Assembly: GCA_041687455.1 (NCBI GenBank)
Contig: JAWLBY010000013.1
Coordinates: forward strand, 1-64,000
DNA from: JAWLBY01 sp041687455
GTDB lineage: Bacteria > Pseudomonadota > Gammaproteobacteria > Xanthomonadales > Xanthomonadaceae
Direction: 5' to 3'
DNA: 64,000 nucleotides
Of the stretch, positions 16,181 to 24,774 are shown in pieces. Below the pieces are notes generated by a model. It made no database searches. It worked only from the letters and a program-made list of their open reading frames with translations, and was not told the origin of the DNA. Position 1 is the stretch's first letter; every line of letters starts with the position of its first letter. Position numbers and translations under genes: made by a program.

Positions 16181-17542
16181 TTACCGCACGCCGCTGACCC
16201 GCAGCGCCTGCGGCGAGAAGTCGGCCGGCGTGATCTTGAAGTCGAAGTCGTACATCTTTTCCTTGTTGTCGAGCCCGCTCGCGAGGTAGCGACCGGACTG
16301 CAGGTCGTGATGGTTCTCCATCGTCGTCCAGAACAGCGGCTGCTCGTAGTAGGTGATCGACGGTGCTTCGGAATAGCGCCACATGCGGCCCTGGCCGTCG
16401 TAGTGGTCGACGATCAGGATCTGCCAGCTATCCTCGTCGACGTAGAACGTACGCCGCGCATTGATGTGCCGCTTGCCGGCCTTCAGCGTCGCGTCGACCA
16501 CCCAGACCCGGTGCAGCTCGTAGCGCAGCAGGTCCGGATTGACGTGGCCGGGCTTCAGGATGTCGGCATAGTCGACCTTGTCGCTGTGCACCTTGTAGGA
16601 GTTGTACGGTACGTACATTTCCTGCTTGCCGACCAGCTTCCAGTCGTAGCGGTCCAGCGCGCCGTTGAACATGTCGGTCATGTCGTTGGTGCGCAGGCCG
16701 TCTGACGCGGTGCCCGGATTGTCGTAGGCGACGTTCGGCGCCAGCCGCACGCGGCGCTGGCCCGGGTTGTAGATCCAGGCCTGACGCGGGCGCTCGGCCT
16801 GGTTCAGCGTCTCGTGCACCAGCAGCACCTGGCCGGCCAGCCGCGGCGGCGCTTCGACGACCTGGAAGAAGTAGATCAGGATGTTGTTGATGTCGGCCAG
16901 CGTATTGCCCGGCTGGTAGTACGGGCCGAGCAGCTCCTCGCGGATCCGCACCAGGTTGTAGTCGCCGCCGGCGGTCAGTGCCGCCTGGTTGTTGTAGCGG
17001 ACCGCGGCGGCGCCCTTGAACTTGAGCTTGTGGTTCCAGATCACCTCGTAGCCGTTCTGCGGGATCGGAAACGGCACGCCTTCGGCTGCGTCGAGCACGC
17101 CTTCACCGTTCGGTGCCAACTTCGCGGTGGTGGCGTTCTTCGCGGTGAATTCGTAGGTGCGGGCCGGGAACGCCGCCGAGCGGCGGGTCGGATAGACGTT
17201 CATCTTGAACGTCGGGTATTTCGCGAACATCGCCTGCTGGCCGACGGTCAGTTTGTCGGCATGCTGCTTGTAGTTCTGCGGCGTGATCGTCAGCCGGATC
17301 GCATCGGACGCGAACGGGTCCGGGTGGTGCATGCCCGGCTTGTAGCCGGCCGGAGCCTTGGTCAGGCCGCCGTCCCAGGCCGGGATCGTGCCGTCTGCAT
17401 TGCCGGCCTTTTCGCCGCCGAGCGGCGTCAGGTCTCGACCCAGCCGCGCGGCCTGCTCCGCGCTGACCGCAGCCGCGGCCTGGCCCGACAGTAGTGCGAG
17501 GCCGACGGCCCCGATCAACGCCTTGAACTTAATCGTCCGCAT
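16181..17542 (-). CDS. DUF1329 periplasmic/outer-membrane lipoprotein-like protein, copy 1
   Basis: A 453-aa exported protein of the DUF1329 family, which has a LolA/LppX-like fold suited to binding a hydrophobic ligand in the periplasm. The N-terminal 25 residues are a cleavable signal (LIGAVGLALLSGQAAAA, cleavage after AAA). The family motif LGRDLTPLGGEKAGN follows at once. Very close in sequence and identical in length to the second DUF1329 protein at 21413-22774; a stretch of more than 40 residues around YNPGQRRVRLAP is identical. It is encoded downstream of the MMPL transporter on the same strand. The start has a GGGAG ribosome site. Precise substrate is unknown. Confidence 0.9.
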   Translation of the reverse strand: MRTIKFKALIGAVGLALLSGQAAAAVSAEQAARLGRDLTPLGGEKAGNADGTIPAWDGGLTKAPAGYKPGMHHPDPFASDAIRLTITPQNYKQHADKLTVGQQAMFAKYPTFKMNVYPTRRSAAFPARTYEFTAKNATTAKLAPNGEGVLDAAEGVPFPIPQNGYEVIWNHKLKFKGAAAVRYNNQAALTAGGDYNLVRIREELLGPYYQPGNTLADINNILIYFFQVVEAPPRLAGQVLLVHETLNQAERPRQAWIYNPGQRRVRLAPNVAYDNPGTASDGLRTNDMTDMFNGALDRYDWKLVGKQEMYVPYNSYKVHSDKVDYADILKPGHVNPDLLRYELHRVWVVDATLKAGKRHINARRTFYVDEDSWQILIVDHYDGQGRMWRYSEAPSITYYEQPLFWTTMENHHDLQSGRYLASGLDNKEKMYDFDFKITPADFSPQALRVSGVR

Positions 17543-17605
17543 GGTCTTTCTCCCGCCCAGAGAGGTGATGCGGCACGCGGTCGACCGGCCGCGCGCCGCG
17601 GTATG

Positions 17606-20089
17606 TCAGTCTGCCGCCTTGAGCTTCGGCCGGGTCAGCCAGCGCAGCAACGCCGGCAGCAGCACGATCGCGCCGATCATATTCATGATGAACATGAAGC
17701 TCAGCAGTACGCCCATGTCGGCCTGGAACTTCAGTGCCGAGAAGATCCAGGTGCCGACGCCGACCGCCAGCGTGACCGCGGTGAACAACACGGCGGTGCC
17801 GGTCAGCTTGAGCGCCTTGTAATAGGCCTCGTGCAGCGTCGCGCCCTGCGCCAGGAACTCGCGCATGCGACTGTAGATGTAGATCGCGTAGTCGACGCCG
17901 ATACCGACGCCCAGTGCGGCGACCGGCAACGTGTTGACCTTCAGTCCGATGTTCATGTTCGCCATCAGCGCATTAGCCAGGATCGACACCAGCGCCAGCG
18001 GCAGCACGATGCAGATCGTCGCCATCACGCTGCGGTAGGTCAGCAGGCACAGCACGATCACCGCGGTGTATACCCAGAACATCATCGACCACTGCTTCGA
18101 TGCGACGACCTCGTTGGTGGCCGCCATGACGCCGGCATTGCCGGTTGCGAGCCGCAGGTTGATCGCATCGGAAGTCCAGTCGCCGCCCTCGGCCTGTGCC
18201 GCCTGTTGCTCCTCGGCCAGTTGCAGGCGCAGGTTGATCCCGGGATGCCAGGCGTCGTTGTCGGCACGAAACGCCTTGACCGCGTCGACCACGCGATCGA
18301 TCGTCTCGGCCTTGTGGTCGGTCAGGAACACCAGCACCGGCATCGCACTGCAGTCGCTGTTGAGCAGTCCGGAGTCGGTCTCGAAGCTCTGCGTGGCGAC
18401 ACGCAACTGGTCGGGGTCACGCGGCAGCACGCGCCAGCGTACGTTGCCCTCGTTCCAGCCGGCATTGACGATCTTGGCCGCCATCGGCAGCGACATCGCC
18501 TGCCGCACACCTTCGACGTTGTTCATGTGCCAGGTCAGGCGGTCCATGACCTCCATGACGGCGTAACTCTGGGTACAGGCGTCCGGACGCGCTTCGACGA
18601 TGATGCTGATCATGTCGACGCCGAGTGCGAAGCGCTCGCCGATGGCGACCGCGTCCAGGTTGAAGCGGGCATCCGGGCGCAGCTCGGGAACCCCGGCTTC
18701 GGAGTCGCCGATCTTCATCAGCTGCGCTTCGGACCAGCCCCAGGCGCCGAGCACGACCGCCACGACGATCGCCGCCGCCGCGGGCAGCGGGTTCGAGAAC
18801 GACGACAGCGCGGCCCAGATCGGATGCGGCTTGCCCTCGCGCCGGATCCGGCGTGCGCGGAACGCGCGGTAGCGCTTGCCGAAGCCGGTCATCGACAGCA
18901 GCACCGGCAGCAGGATCAGGTTGGTCAGGATGATCACCGCGACGCCGACCGAGGCGGTGATCGCCAGTTCCTGGATGATCCGGATGTTGATGAACAGGAT
19001 CGTCACGAAGCCGATGCAGTCCGACAGCAGCGCGATCGAGCCCGGCACCAGCAAGCGGTGGAAGGTGCGGCGCGCGGCCTCGATGCTGTAGACGCCTTCG
19101 GAGGCCTCGAGCGTCGCGGCGTTACCCTCGACGCCGCCGAACAGCCGTTCCGACATCCACGAGTTGACCATCTGCACGCCGTGGCTGACCGCGATCGCGA
19201 ACACCAGGAACGGCGTCAGGATGTTCATCGGATCGATGCCGAAGCCGAGCAGGCGCAGCGCACCGAGCATCCAGATCACGGCGGTGATCGCCGACAGCAC
19301 GGTCCAGCCGGCCAGCCGGAACGAGCCCGCGTACATCCACAGCAGCACGAAGGTCAGCACGATCGCGACACCGAAGAACACGACGACCGAGCGCGCACCG
19401 TCGCTGATGTCGCCGACGATCTTGGCGAAACCGATGATGTGGATGTCGTAATGGTCGCCTTCGTAATCCTGCCGCAGGGCTTCGAGTTCGGCCGCCACCG
19501 CCTGGTAGTCGAGCTTGCGTCCGCCGTCCTCCGGGACCAGCTCGGCCCAGATCATCGCGCCGGAGAAGTCCCGCGCGACCAGCCGGCCGACGATGTTGGC
19601 CTTGACGATGTTGCTGCGCACCGTCGTGAAATCGTCCTCGGTCGCAACGAAGCCCGGTTCGTTCGGCAGGAAGGTCTGCGGGATCACGTTGCCGCCGGCG
19701 AAACCGTCCTCGACAACTTCTACGAAACGGACGTTCGGCGTGAAGATCGAGCTGACCCGGGCATCGTCGGTCGCGTCCATCGCGATGACGTCCTTGGTCA
19801 TCCGCTCGAGCGTCGCCATGAAGTCGACGTCGAACATGTCGCCGTCGCGCGCCACGATCGCGATCAGCACGCGATTGGCACCGCCGAACTCGCGCTCGTA
19901 GTCGAGATACGTCTGCATGTACTCGTGTTCGAGCGGAATCTGTTTCTTGAATCCGGCGTCGACACGAAGCTGGCTGGCGAAGAACGCCATCGCCACGGTA
20001 CCGATCGCGAACAGCAGCAATACCAGTCCGCGGCGGCCGAAGACGATCTTCTCGGCGATTCGATGGAATGCGTTCGGATGGGGCGTCAT
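17606..20089 (-). CDS. MMPL/RND-superfamily transporter
   Basis: An 827-aa inner-membrane transporter with the RND topology: one N-terminal helix (residues 20-38), a large periplasmic loop (about 40-235), a bundle of five to six helices (236-400), then the same plan again (helix near 430, loop to about 640, helices 645-810). The MMPL signatures GIDPMNILTPFLVFAIAVSHGVQ and LGVGIGVDYAIYIYSRM are present. Relatives move lipids, hopanoids or other hydrophobic molecules using the proton gradient. It lies between a YCF48-like protein and a DUF1329 protein, a gene set known to travel together, so export or uptake of a hydrophobic compound across the envelope is likely. GGAG ribosome site. Confidence 0.9.
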   Translation of the reverse strand: MTPHPNAFHRIAEKIVFGRRGLVLLLFAIGTVAMAFFASQLRVDAGFKKQIPLEHEYMQTYLDYEREFGGANRVLIAIVARDGDMFDVDFMATLERMTKDVIAMDATDDARVSSIFTPNVRFVEVVEDGFAGGNVIPQTFLPNEPGFVATEDDFTTVRSNIVKANIVGRLVARDFSGAMIWAELVPEDGGRKLDYQAVAAELEALRQDYEGDHYDIHIIGFAKIVGDISDGARSVVVFFGVAIVLTFVLLWMYAGSFRLAGWTVLSAITAVIWMLGALRLLGFGIDPMNILTPFLVFAIAVSHGVQMVNSWMSERLFGGVEGNAATLEASEGVYSIEAARRTFHRLLVPGSIALLSDCIGFVTILFINIRIIQELAITASVGVAVIILTNLILLPVLLSMTGFGKRYRAFRARRIRREGKPHPIWAALSSFSNPLPAAAAIVVAVVLGAWGWSEAQLMKIGDSEAGVPELRPDARFNLDAVAIGERFALGVDMISIIVEARPDACTQSYAVMEVMDRLTWHMNNVEGVRQAMSLPMAAKIVNAGWNEGNVRWRVLPRDPDQLRVATQSFETDSGLLNSDCSAMPVLVFLTDHKAETIDRVVDAVKAFRADNDAWHPGINLRLQLAEEQQAAQAEGGDWTSDAINLRLATGNAGVMAATNEVVASKQWSMMFWVYTAVIVLCLLTYRSVMATICIVLPLALVSILANALMANMNIGLKVNTLPVAALGVGIGVDYAIYIYSRMREFLAQGATLHEAYYKALKLTGTAVLFTAVTLAVGVGTWIFSALKFQADMGVLLSFMFIMNMIGAIVLLPALLRWLTRPKLKAAD

Positions 20090-20102
20090 CGGTGGACTCC
20101 GC

Positions 20103-21218
20103 TTACTTCAGCTCGAAGCGGCCGATGCCGCGCTCACCACCGACGAGGAACGTGCGCGGGCCGAGCGGCAACACGCCGGCCAGCACCGGGGTCTCGTGGT
20201 TCTCGTTCTCGAACACGGCGCGGGCGATCGGCGCCTCGCCGTCCGCCCGATGCAGCACGACGCCGTTGGCGCCAACAATGACGACGCCGCCGTCGGGCAG
20301 TGCCGCACCGCCCATCAGGCTGGCTTCGGTGTCGGTCTCGAGGACCTGCCAGGTCGCGGCGCCATCACGGCTTTCGAGCACGTTGCCGCGCAGCCCGAAG
20401 GCGACGAAGCCGTGCTCGCCGGTAGCGACCACGCCGAACATCGATCCGTCGTACGGTAGCTCTATGCGCTGCCAGTTCTGACCGTCGTCGGTGGATCGAA
20501 AGGCGGTACCGCGCTCGGCAACGATCACCAGCGTGCCGTCGCTGCTGCGCGCGATGCCGTTGAGATGCGGATCGGGAACCGCCTCGAGCGCCAATTCGTC
20601 CTGATCGAAGGTCCAGCTCTGCTCGTCGGCGGCTGCGTCGTCCGCAACCGGCGCCTCCTCCGGCAGCGGCGCAGCCACCGCCATCCGTTCCCAGGTGGCT
20701 CCGCCGTCGCTGGTTCGCAACGCCAGCGCATAGGCTCCGACCGCGAAGCCGTTCTCGGCATCGGTGAACAGCACGTCGAGCAGCGGCGCGCCGAGCCGCG
20801 GATCGCGACTGAACGGGTCCTCGTCCGGACCGGCCGGGGTCCAGACGTCACGGCGCTGCTCGCTCCAGCGGACGCCGCCGTCGCTGCTGTGCAGGATCGT
20901 GCCGTCGTGGCCGACCGCCCAGACGTTCTCGCCGACCGCGGCGACCGCGGTCAGTGTCGCCCGGGTCGGCACCTCGCCGGTCTGCCGCCAGTCGCTGCGG
21001 GACTCCGACAGCAGCACGTGGCCACGCTCGCCGACCGCGATCGCACGGGAGTCGCTCTCGGCGAAGTCGAGAACCAGTGAGCGGCTGGCCGCCAGCGGCA
21101 TCAGTTCGGTCGATGGTGCCGGATCGATCAGCGCCTGATCGGCTGCTGACGCGGCGGATGCGGCAGCGAGCAGCAGTGGCAGCCAGCGCCATGCGAAGCC
21201 TGTGTGTTTCGCAGTCAT
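20103..21218 (-). CDS. YCF48/BNR-repeat periplasmic protein
   Basis: A 371-aa exported beta-propeller-like protein. A signal peptide (WRWLPLLLAAASAASA) is followed by repeated blades with the pattern VGxxGxxLxSxDGGxxW: AVGERGHVLLSES, AVGHDGTILHSSDGGVRW, AVGAYALALRTSDGGATW, VAERGTAFRSTDDGQNW and VGANGVVLHRADG. YCF48/HCF136-type proteins act as assembly factors; bacterial copies often accompany MMPL transporters, as here (14-bp gap to the MMPL gene). An Asp/Glu-rich insertion lies near residue 195. The start at 21218 has a GGGG ribosome site; an ATG at 21230 is a near alternative. The 194 bp upstream to the next gene show no feature. Confidence 0.85.
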   Translation of the reverse strand: MTAKHTGFAWRWLPLLLAAASAASAADQALIDPAPSTELMPLAASRSLVLDFAESDSRAIAVGERGHVLLSESRSDWRQTGEVPTRATLTAVAAVGENVWAVGHDGTILHSSDGGVRWSEQRRDVWTPAGPDEDPFSRDPRLGAPLLDVLFTDAENGFAVGAYALALRTSDGGATWERMAVAAPLPEEAPVADDAAADEQSWTFDQDELALEAVPDPHLNGIARSSDGTLVIVAERGTAFRSTDDGQNWQRIELPYDGSMFGVVATGEHGFVAFGLRGNVLESRDGAATWQVLETDTEASLMGGAALPDGGVVIVGANGVVLHRADGEAPIARAVFENENHETPVLAGVLPLGPRTFLVGGERGIGRFELK

Positions 21219-21412
21219 CGAGATCCCCATTTGCTTCCCAGTGCTCCGCGCCCGCGGCGCCACCGGCACCCTGCCACCGTGCGCGGGGCCCGAAGCGCGG
21301 CGAGGCGCAATAGCGTGCGGCTTCTTGCGTGATTCACTGTCCCCGAAACAAGGCCAGCCGCGCCTTGCGGTCGCGGCTGGCATTCAGCGTGCTCCAGTGG
21401 TCGCCCCGACCC

Positions 21413-22774
21413 TCAGCGGACACCGCGCGTGCGCAACGCCTGCGGTGAGTAGTTGGTCGGGCTGGTCTGGAACGAGAAGTCGTACATCGCCTCCTTGTTG
21501 TCCAGACCGGTTGCGATGTAGCGGCCGGACTGCAGGTCGTGGTGGTTTTCCATCGTCGACCAGAACAGCGGCATCTCGTAGTAGGTGATCGACGGTGCCT
21601 CGGAGTAGCGCCACATCCGGCCCTGGCCATCGTAGTGGTCGATCACCAGGATCTGCCAACTGTCCTCGTCGAGATAGAACGTGCGGCGCGCATTGATGTG
21701 CCGCTTGCCCGCCTTCAAGGTCGCATCGACGACCCAGACGCGGTGAAGTTCGTAGCGCAGCAGATCCGGATTGACATGACCCGGCTTCAGGATGTCGTCG
21801 TAACCGACCTGGTCGCTGTGCACCTTGTAGGAGTTGTACGGCACGTACATCTCCTTCTTGCCGAGCAGCTTCCAGTCGTAGCGGTCCAATGCACCGTTGA
21901 ACATGTCGGTCATGTCGTTGGTGCGCAGGCCGTCGGACGCGGTGCCGGGGTTGTCGTAGGCGACGTTCGGTGCCAGCCGGACGCGCCGCTGGCCCGGGTT
22001 GTAGATCCAGGCCTGGCGTGGTTGCTCGGCCTGGTTCAGCGTTTCGTGCACCAGCAGCACCTGGCCGGCCAGTCGTGCCGGCGACTCGACGACCTGGTAG
22101 AAGTACAGCAGCACGTTGTTGATGTCAGCGATCGTGTTGCCCGGCTTGTAGTACAGGCCGAGGTACTCCTCGCGGATCCGCACCAGGTTGTACTGGCCGC
22201 CTGCGGTCGGTGCAGCCTGGTTGGCCCAGCGTGAAGCGGCGATGCCCTTGTACTTCAGCTTGTGGTTCCAGATCGCTTCGTAGCCGTTCTGAGGAATCGG
22301 GAACGGCACGCCTTCGGCGGCATCGGTGACGCCGTCGCCGTTGGCGACCAGCTTGGCGGTGGTGGCGTTCTTGATCGTGTAGTCGTAGATCCGCTGCGGG
22401 AAAGACGCCGAGCGGCGGGTCGGATACACGTTCATCTTGAACGTCGGATAGCGCCCGAACATCGCCTGCTGCCCAGCCGTGAGCTTGTCGGCGTGCTGCT
22501 TGAAGTTCTGCGGCGTAATCGCGAACTGGACCTGATCGGCGGCATACGGGTCCGGGTGGTGCATGCCGGCCTTGTAGCCGGCCGGCGGAGTCGTGATGCC
22601 ACCGTTCCAGGCCGGGATCGTGCCATCGGCGTTGCCGGCCTTCTCGGCGCCCATCGGGGTCAGGTCACGACCGAGCCGGGCCGCCTGGTCGGCGCCGACC
22701 GCGGCGCCGGCCTGGCCGGCGCACAGCAGCAGCGCGATGGTCGAGCCGAGGATTGCTGCTTTCGGATTGCGCAT
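21413..22774 (-). CDS. DUF1329 periplasmic protein, copy 2
   Basis: A 453-aa paralogue of the protein at 16181-17542. Signal peptide GSTIALLLCAGQAGAA, then LGRDLTPMGAEKAGN and the same body throughout, with substitutions concentrated in residues 60-230. The ATG at 22774 has a strong GGAGAGG ribosome site; the longer frame reaches back into the DUF1302 gene. It is 22 bp downstream of the DUF1302 outer-membrane gene, the usual partner of DUF1329, so the two probably act together in envelope lipid or hydrophobe handling. Confidence 0.9.
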   Translation of the reverse strand: MRNPKAAILGSTIALLLCAGQAGAAVGADQAARLGRDLTPMGAEKAGNADGTIPAWNGGITTPPAGYKAGMHHPDPYAADQVQFAITPQNFKQHADKLTAGQQAMFGRYPTFKMNVYPTRRSASFPQRIYDYTIKNATTAKLVANGDGVTDAAEGVPFPIPQNGYEAIWNHKLKYKGIAASRWANQAAPTAGGQYNLVRIREEYLGLYYKPGNTIADINNVLLYFYQVVESPARLAGQVLLVHETLNQAEQPRQAWIYNPGQRRVRLAPNVAYDNPGTASDGLRTNDMTDMFNGALDRYDWKLLGKKEMYVPYNSYKVHSDQVGYDDILKPGHVNPDLLRYELHRVWVVDATLKAGKRHINARRTFYLDEDSWQILVIDHYDGQGRMWRYSEAPSITYYEMPLFWSTMENHHDLQSGRYIATGLDNKEAMYDFSFQTSPTNYSPQALRTRGVR

Positions 22775-22796
22775 TGCCTCTCCTTTCTCGCGTCGG

Positions 22797-24752
22797 TCAG
22801 AACGAGTACTTGACCGAGAACGCGGCGAAATCGCGGTCGTGGATCTGGTTGTACGGCTTGCCACCGGTGAACACCGTATAGCTCAGATCGAACGCCCACT
22901 TCTGCAGATACAGCGCCTCGACACCGATCGTTCCGGACTTGCGCCCTTCGAGGAAGTTGCCGCCCGGTCCCGGCGTGATGCCGTTGACGTCGTGGTTGAA
23001 CGCCAGCCGCGGCGACAGGTTGATCGGGCTGCCGAACACGTTGTTGTAGTCGGCGCGGAAGGCCAGCCGGTAGCCCCAACTGCTGCGAGTCGGGAAGCCG
23101 CCGCACTGGCTCAACGGATTGCGTCCGCCGCCGCTCGCGAGGTCCGGGCCGCAGCCGGTGTCGGTACCCTCGCCCTCGTAGCGCAGCTCCGACTGGGACG
23201 GCAGGTCGAACACCTTGGTGATGCCGGCCTCGAGGACCGCGACGAGCTGCTCGGCACCGACCCAGTTGCCCGGGCCCCACAGCTTGGTCAGCGTGGTCTG
23301 CAACTGGCCGACCTCGTGCCGCTCCCAGCCCCGCACGTACTCGCCCGGGGCGTACTGGCCGAGCTGGCTGCGGAATTCGAGATACGGCTGCGGGATCACC
23401 GCATTCAGCGGCGACAGGCCGGCGAACAGCAGTTCGACGTCGTCGACCTGCAGCGGCATGTTGTCGCGGTACGAGATCTCGCCCTGCATCGCCAGACCCC
23501 ACGGCAACTGTGTGTTCCAGCTCATGCCGAACAGGTCGATGTCTTCCGGATACTCAAGGAAGAAGCGACCCGAACTTGGCGCGGTGCTGGTCACGGCGAT
23601 GCCGGACAGCACCGGCAGGCGGCTGTGGTAGCGCAGGTAGTAGAAGCCGAACTCGGTGTCGTAGAGCTCGGAGGCGTAGTAACGCAGCGCGAGACCCCAC
23701 TGGCCGCTGTCCTTGGCGTTCCGGTTCGGCGCGCGCGGGAACGCACCGGCGCACCCGGCGCCGATCAGTTGCAGCGCCGTCGCCGCGCCGTACTGCGCCG
23801 ACAGCTCGGCGAGGCGGTCGCTGTTGGCAAAACCGGCCGGACCGCTGGAGCAGGTATCGTTGAACAGATCCGGGTTGTTGACCGGCTGCGGCACGGTGCC
23901 GAATCCGAGCATCACGTAGGTACCGCCCGGCGATGCGAAGTCGTTCGAGCTGAAATAGGTGCCGGACGCGTCGATTTCGATTTCCTCGAACTCGAACATG
24001 TAGAGCGCTTCGAGCGACAGGTTGTCGGTCAGCGCGAAGCTGGCCCAGGCCGAATCGAGCGGCAGGAACGCTTCCTTCAGCTCGGCACCGGCGACCCGCA
24101 GCGCCGACAGGTCGACCGCATTGATGACGTTGATGCCGTTCTGGATGAACGTGCTCTCGCCCCAGCTCACGACCTGGCGACCGAGTCGGATCGTGGCCGG
24201 CCGGTCGGCGATATCGAAGTTGTGGAACACGAACGCGTCGAGCAGACGGAAGCGCTCGCCGACCAGATCCTTGGCCGTTTCGCTCAGGTCGTCGCGATCG
24301 GCGTTCTCGAAGTCGTAGAAGTAGGTCGCGCGCGCGAATGCGCCGGAATCGCGCCAGTTCAGCGACAGCTCGCTGGTGATCTTGAACGCGTTCGAGATCA
24401 GGTCGTGCTTGTCGTACTTCAGGTTGCCGTCGTCGCGATTGACCGAGAAGCGGCCGCGTGCGGCGACCTGCAGGGCCTGCGCCTCGATGTATCGACCCTG
24501 CGCCTGCAGTGCACTGATCTGCGCGACCAGGGTCGGATCGAACTGGGCCTTGCCGATCAGGTCGTCGGCCTGATCCTGCATGCGCACCGATGCACCGTAG
24601 GAGACCGTGGTATCGAGCGAGCCAGTGAGCTCACCGCGGGAAAATTCCAGCGCCTGGGCAGTCGGCGCGACCAGCGCCGCGAGCACCGCGAGAGCCAGCG
24701 GTGTGCGAACGGCACGACCCGCCGGAACCACCGATTGGAGCGTCTTGTTCAT
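22797..24752 (-). CDS. DUF1302 outer-membrane protein
   Basis: A 651-aa predicted outer-membrane beta-barrel of the DUF1302 family. Signal peptide ends near LVAPTAQA; the mature protein starts LEFSRGELTGSLDTTVSYG, a typical first strand. The rest alternates amphipathic strands and short turns, and the last residue is Phe in FSVKYSF, the C-terminal signal recognised by the BAM complex. Two Cys pairs occur in loops (near CSSGPAG and CGPDLA). The start at 24752 is preferred over the ATG at 24758 because GAGG lies 8 nt upstream of it. Family members sit beside DUF1329, MMPL and YCF48 genes, as here. Confidence 0.88.
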   Translation of the reverse strand: MNKTLQSVVPAGRAVRTPLALAVLAALVAPTAQALEFSRGELTGSLDTTVSYGASVRMQDQADDLIGKAQFDPTLVAQISALQAQGRYIEAQALQVAARGRFSVNRDDGNLKYDKHDLISNAFKITSELSLNWRDSGAFARATYFYDFENADRDDLSETAKDLVGERFRLLDAFVFHNFDIADRPATIRLGRQVVSWGESTFIQNGINVINAVDLSALRVAGAELKEAFLPLDSAWASFALTDNLSLEALYMFEFEEIEIDASGTYFSSNDFASPGGTYVMLGFGTVPQPVNNPDLFNDTCSSGPAGFANSDRLAELSAQYGAATALQLIGAGCAGAFPRAPNRNAKDSGQWGLALRYYASELYDTEFGFYYLRYHSRLPVLSGIAVTSTAPSSGRFFLEYPEDIDLFGMSWNTQLPWGLAMQGEISYRDNMPLQVDDVELLFAGLSPLNAVIPQPYLEFRSQLGQYAPGEYVRGWERHEVGQLQTTLTKLWGPGNWVGAEQLVAVLEAGITKVFDLPSQSELRYEGEGTDTGCGPDLASGGGRNPLSQCGGFPTRSSWGYRLAFRADYNNVFGSPINLSPRLAFNHDVNGITPGPGGNFLEGRKSGTIGVEALYLQKWAFDLSYTVFTGGKPYNQIHDRDFAAFSVKYSF

Positions 24753-24774
24753 TCTCATGTCCTCGATCGGGGCC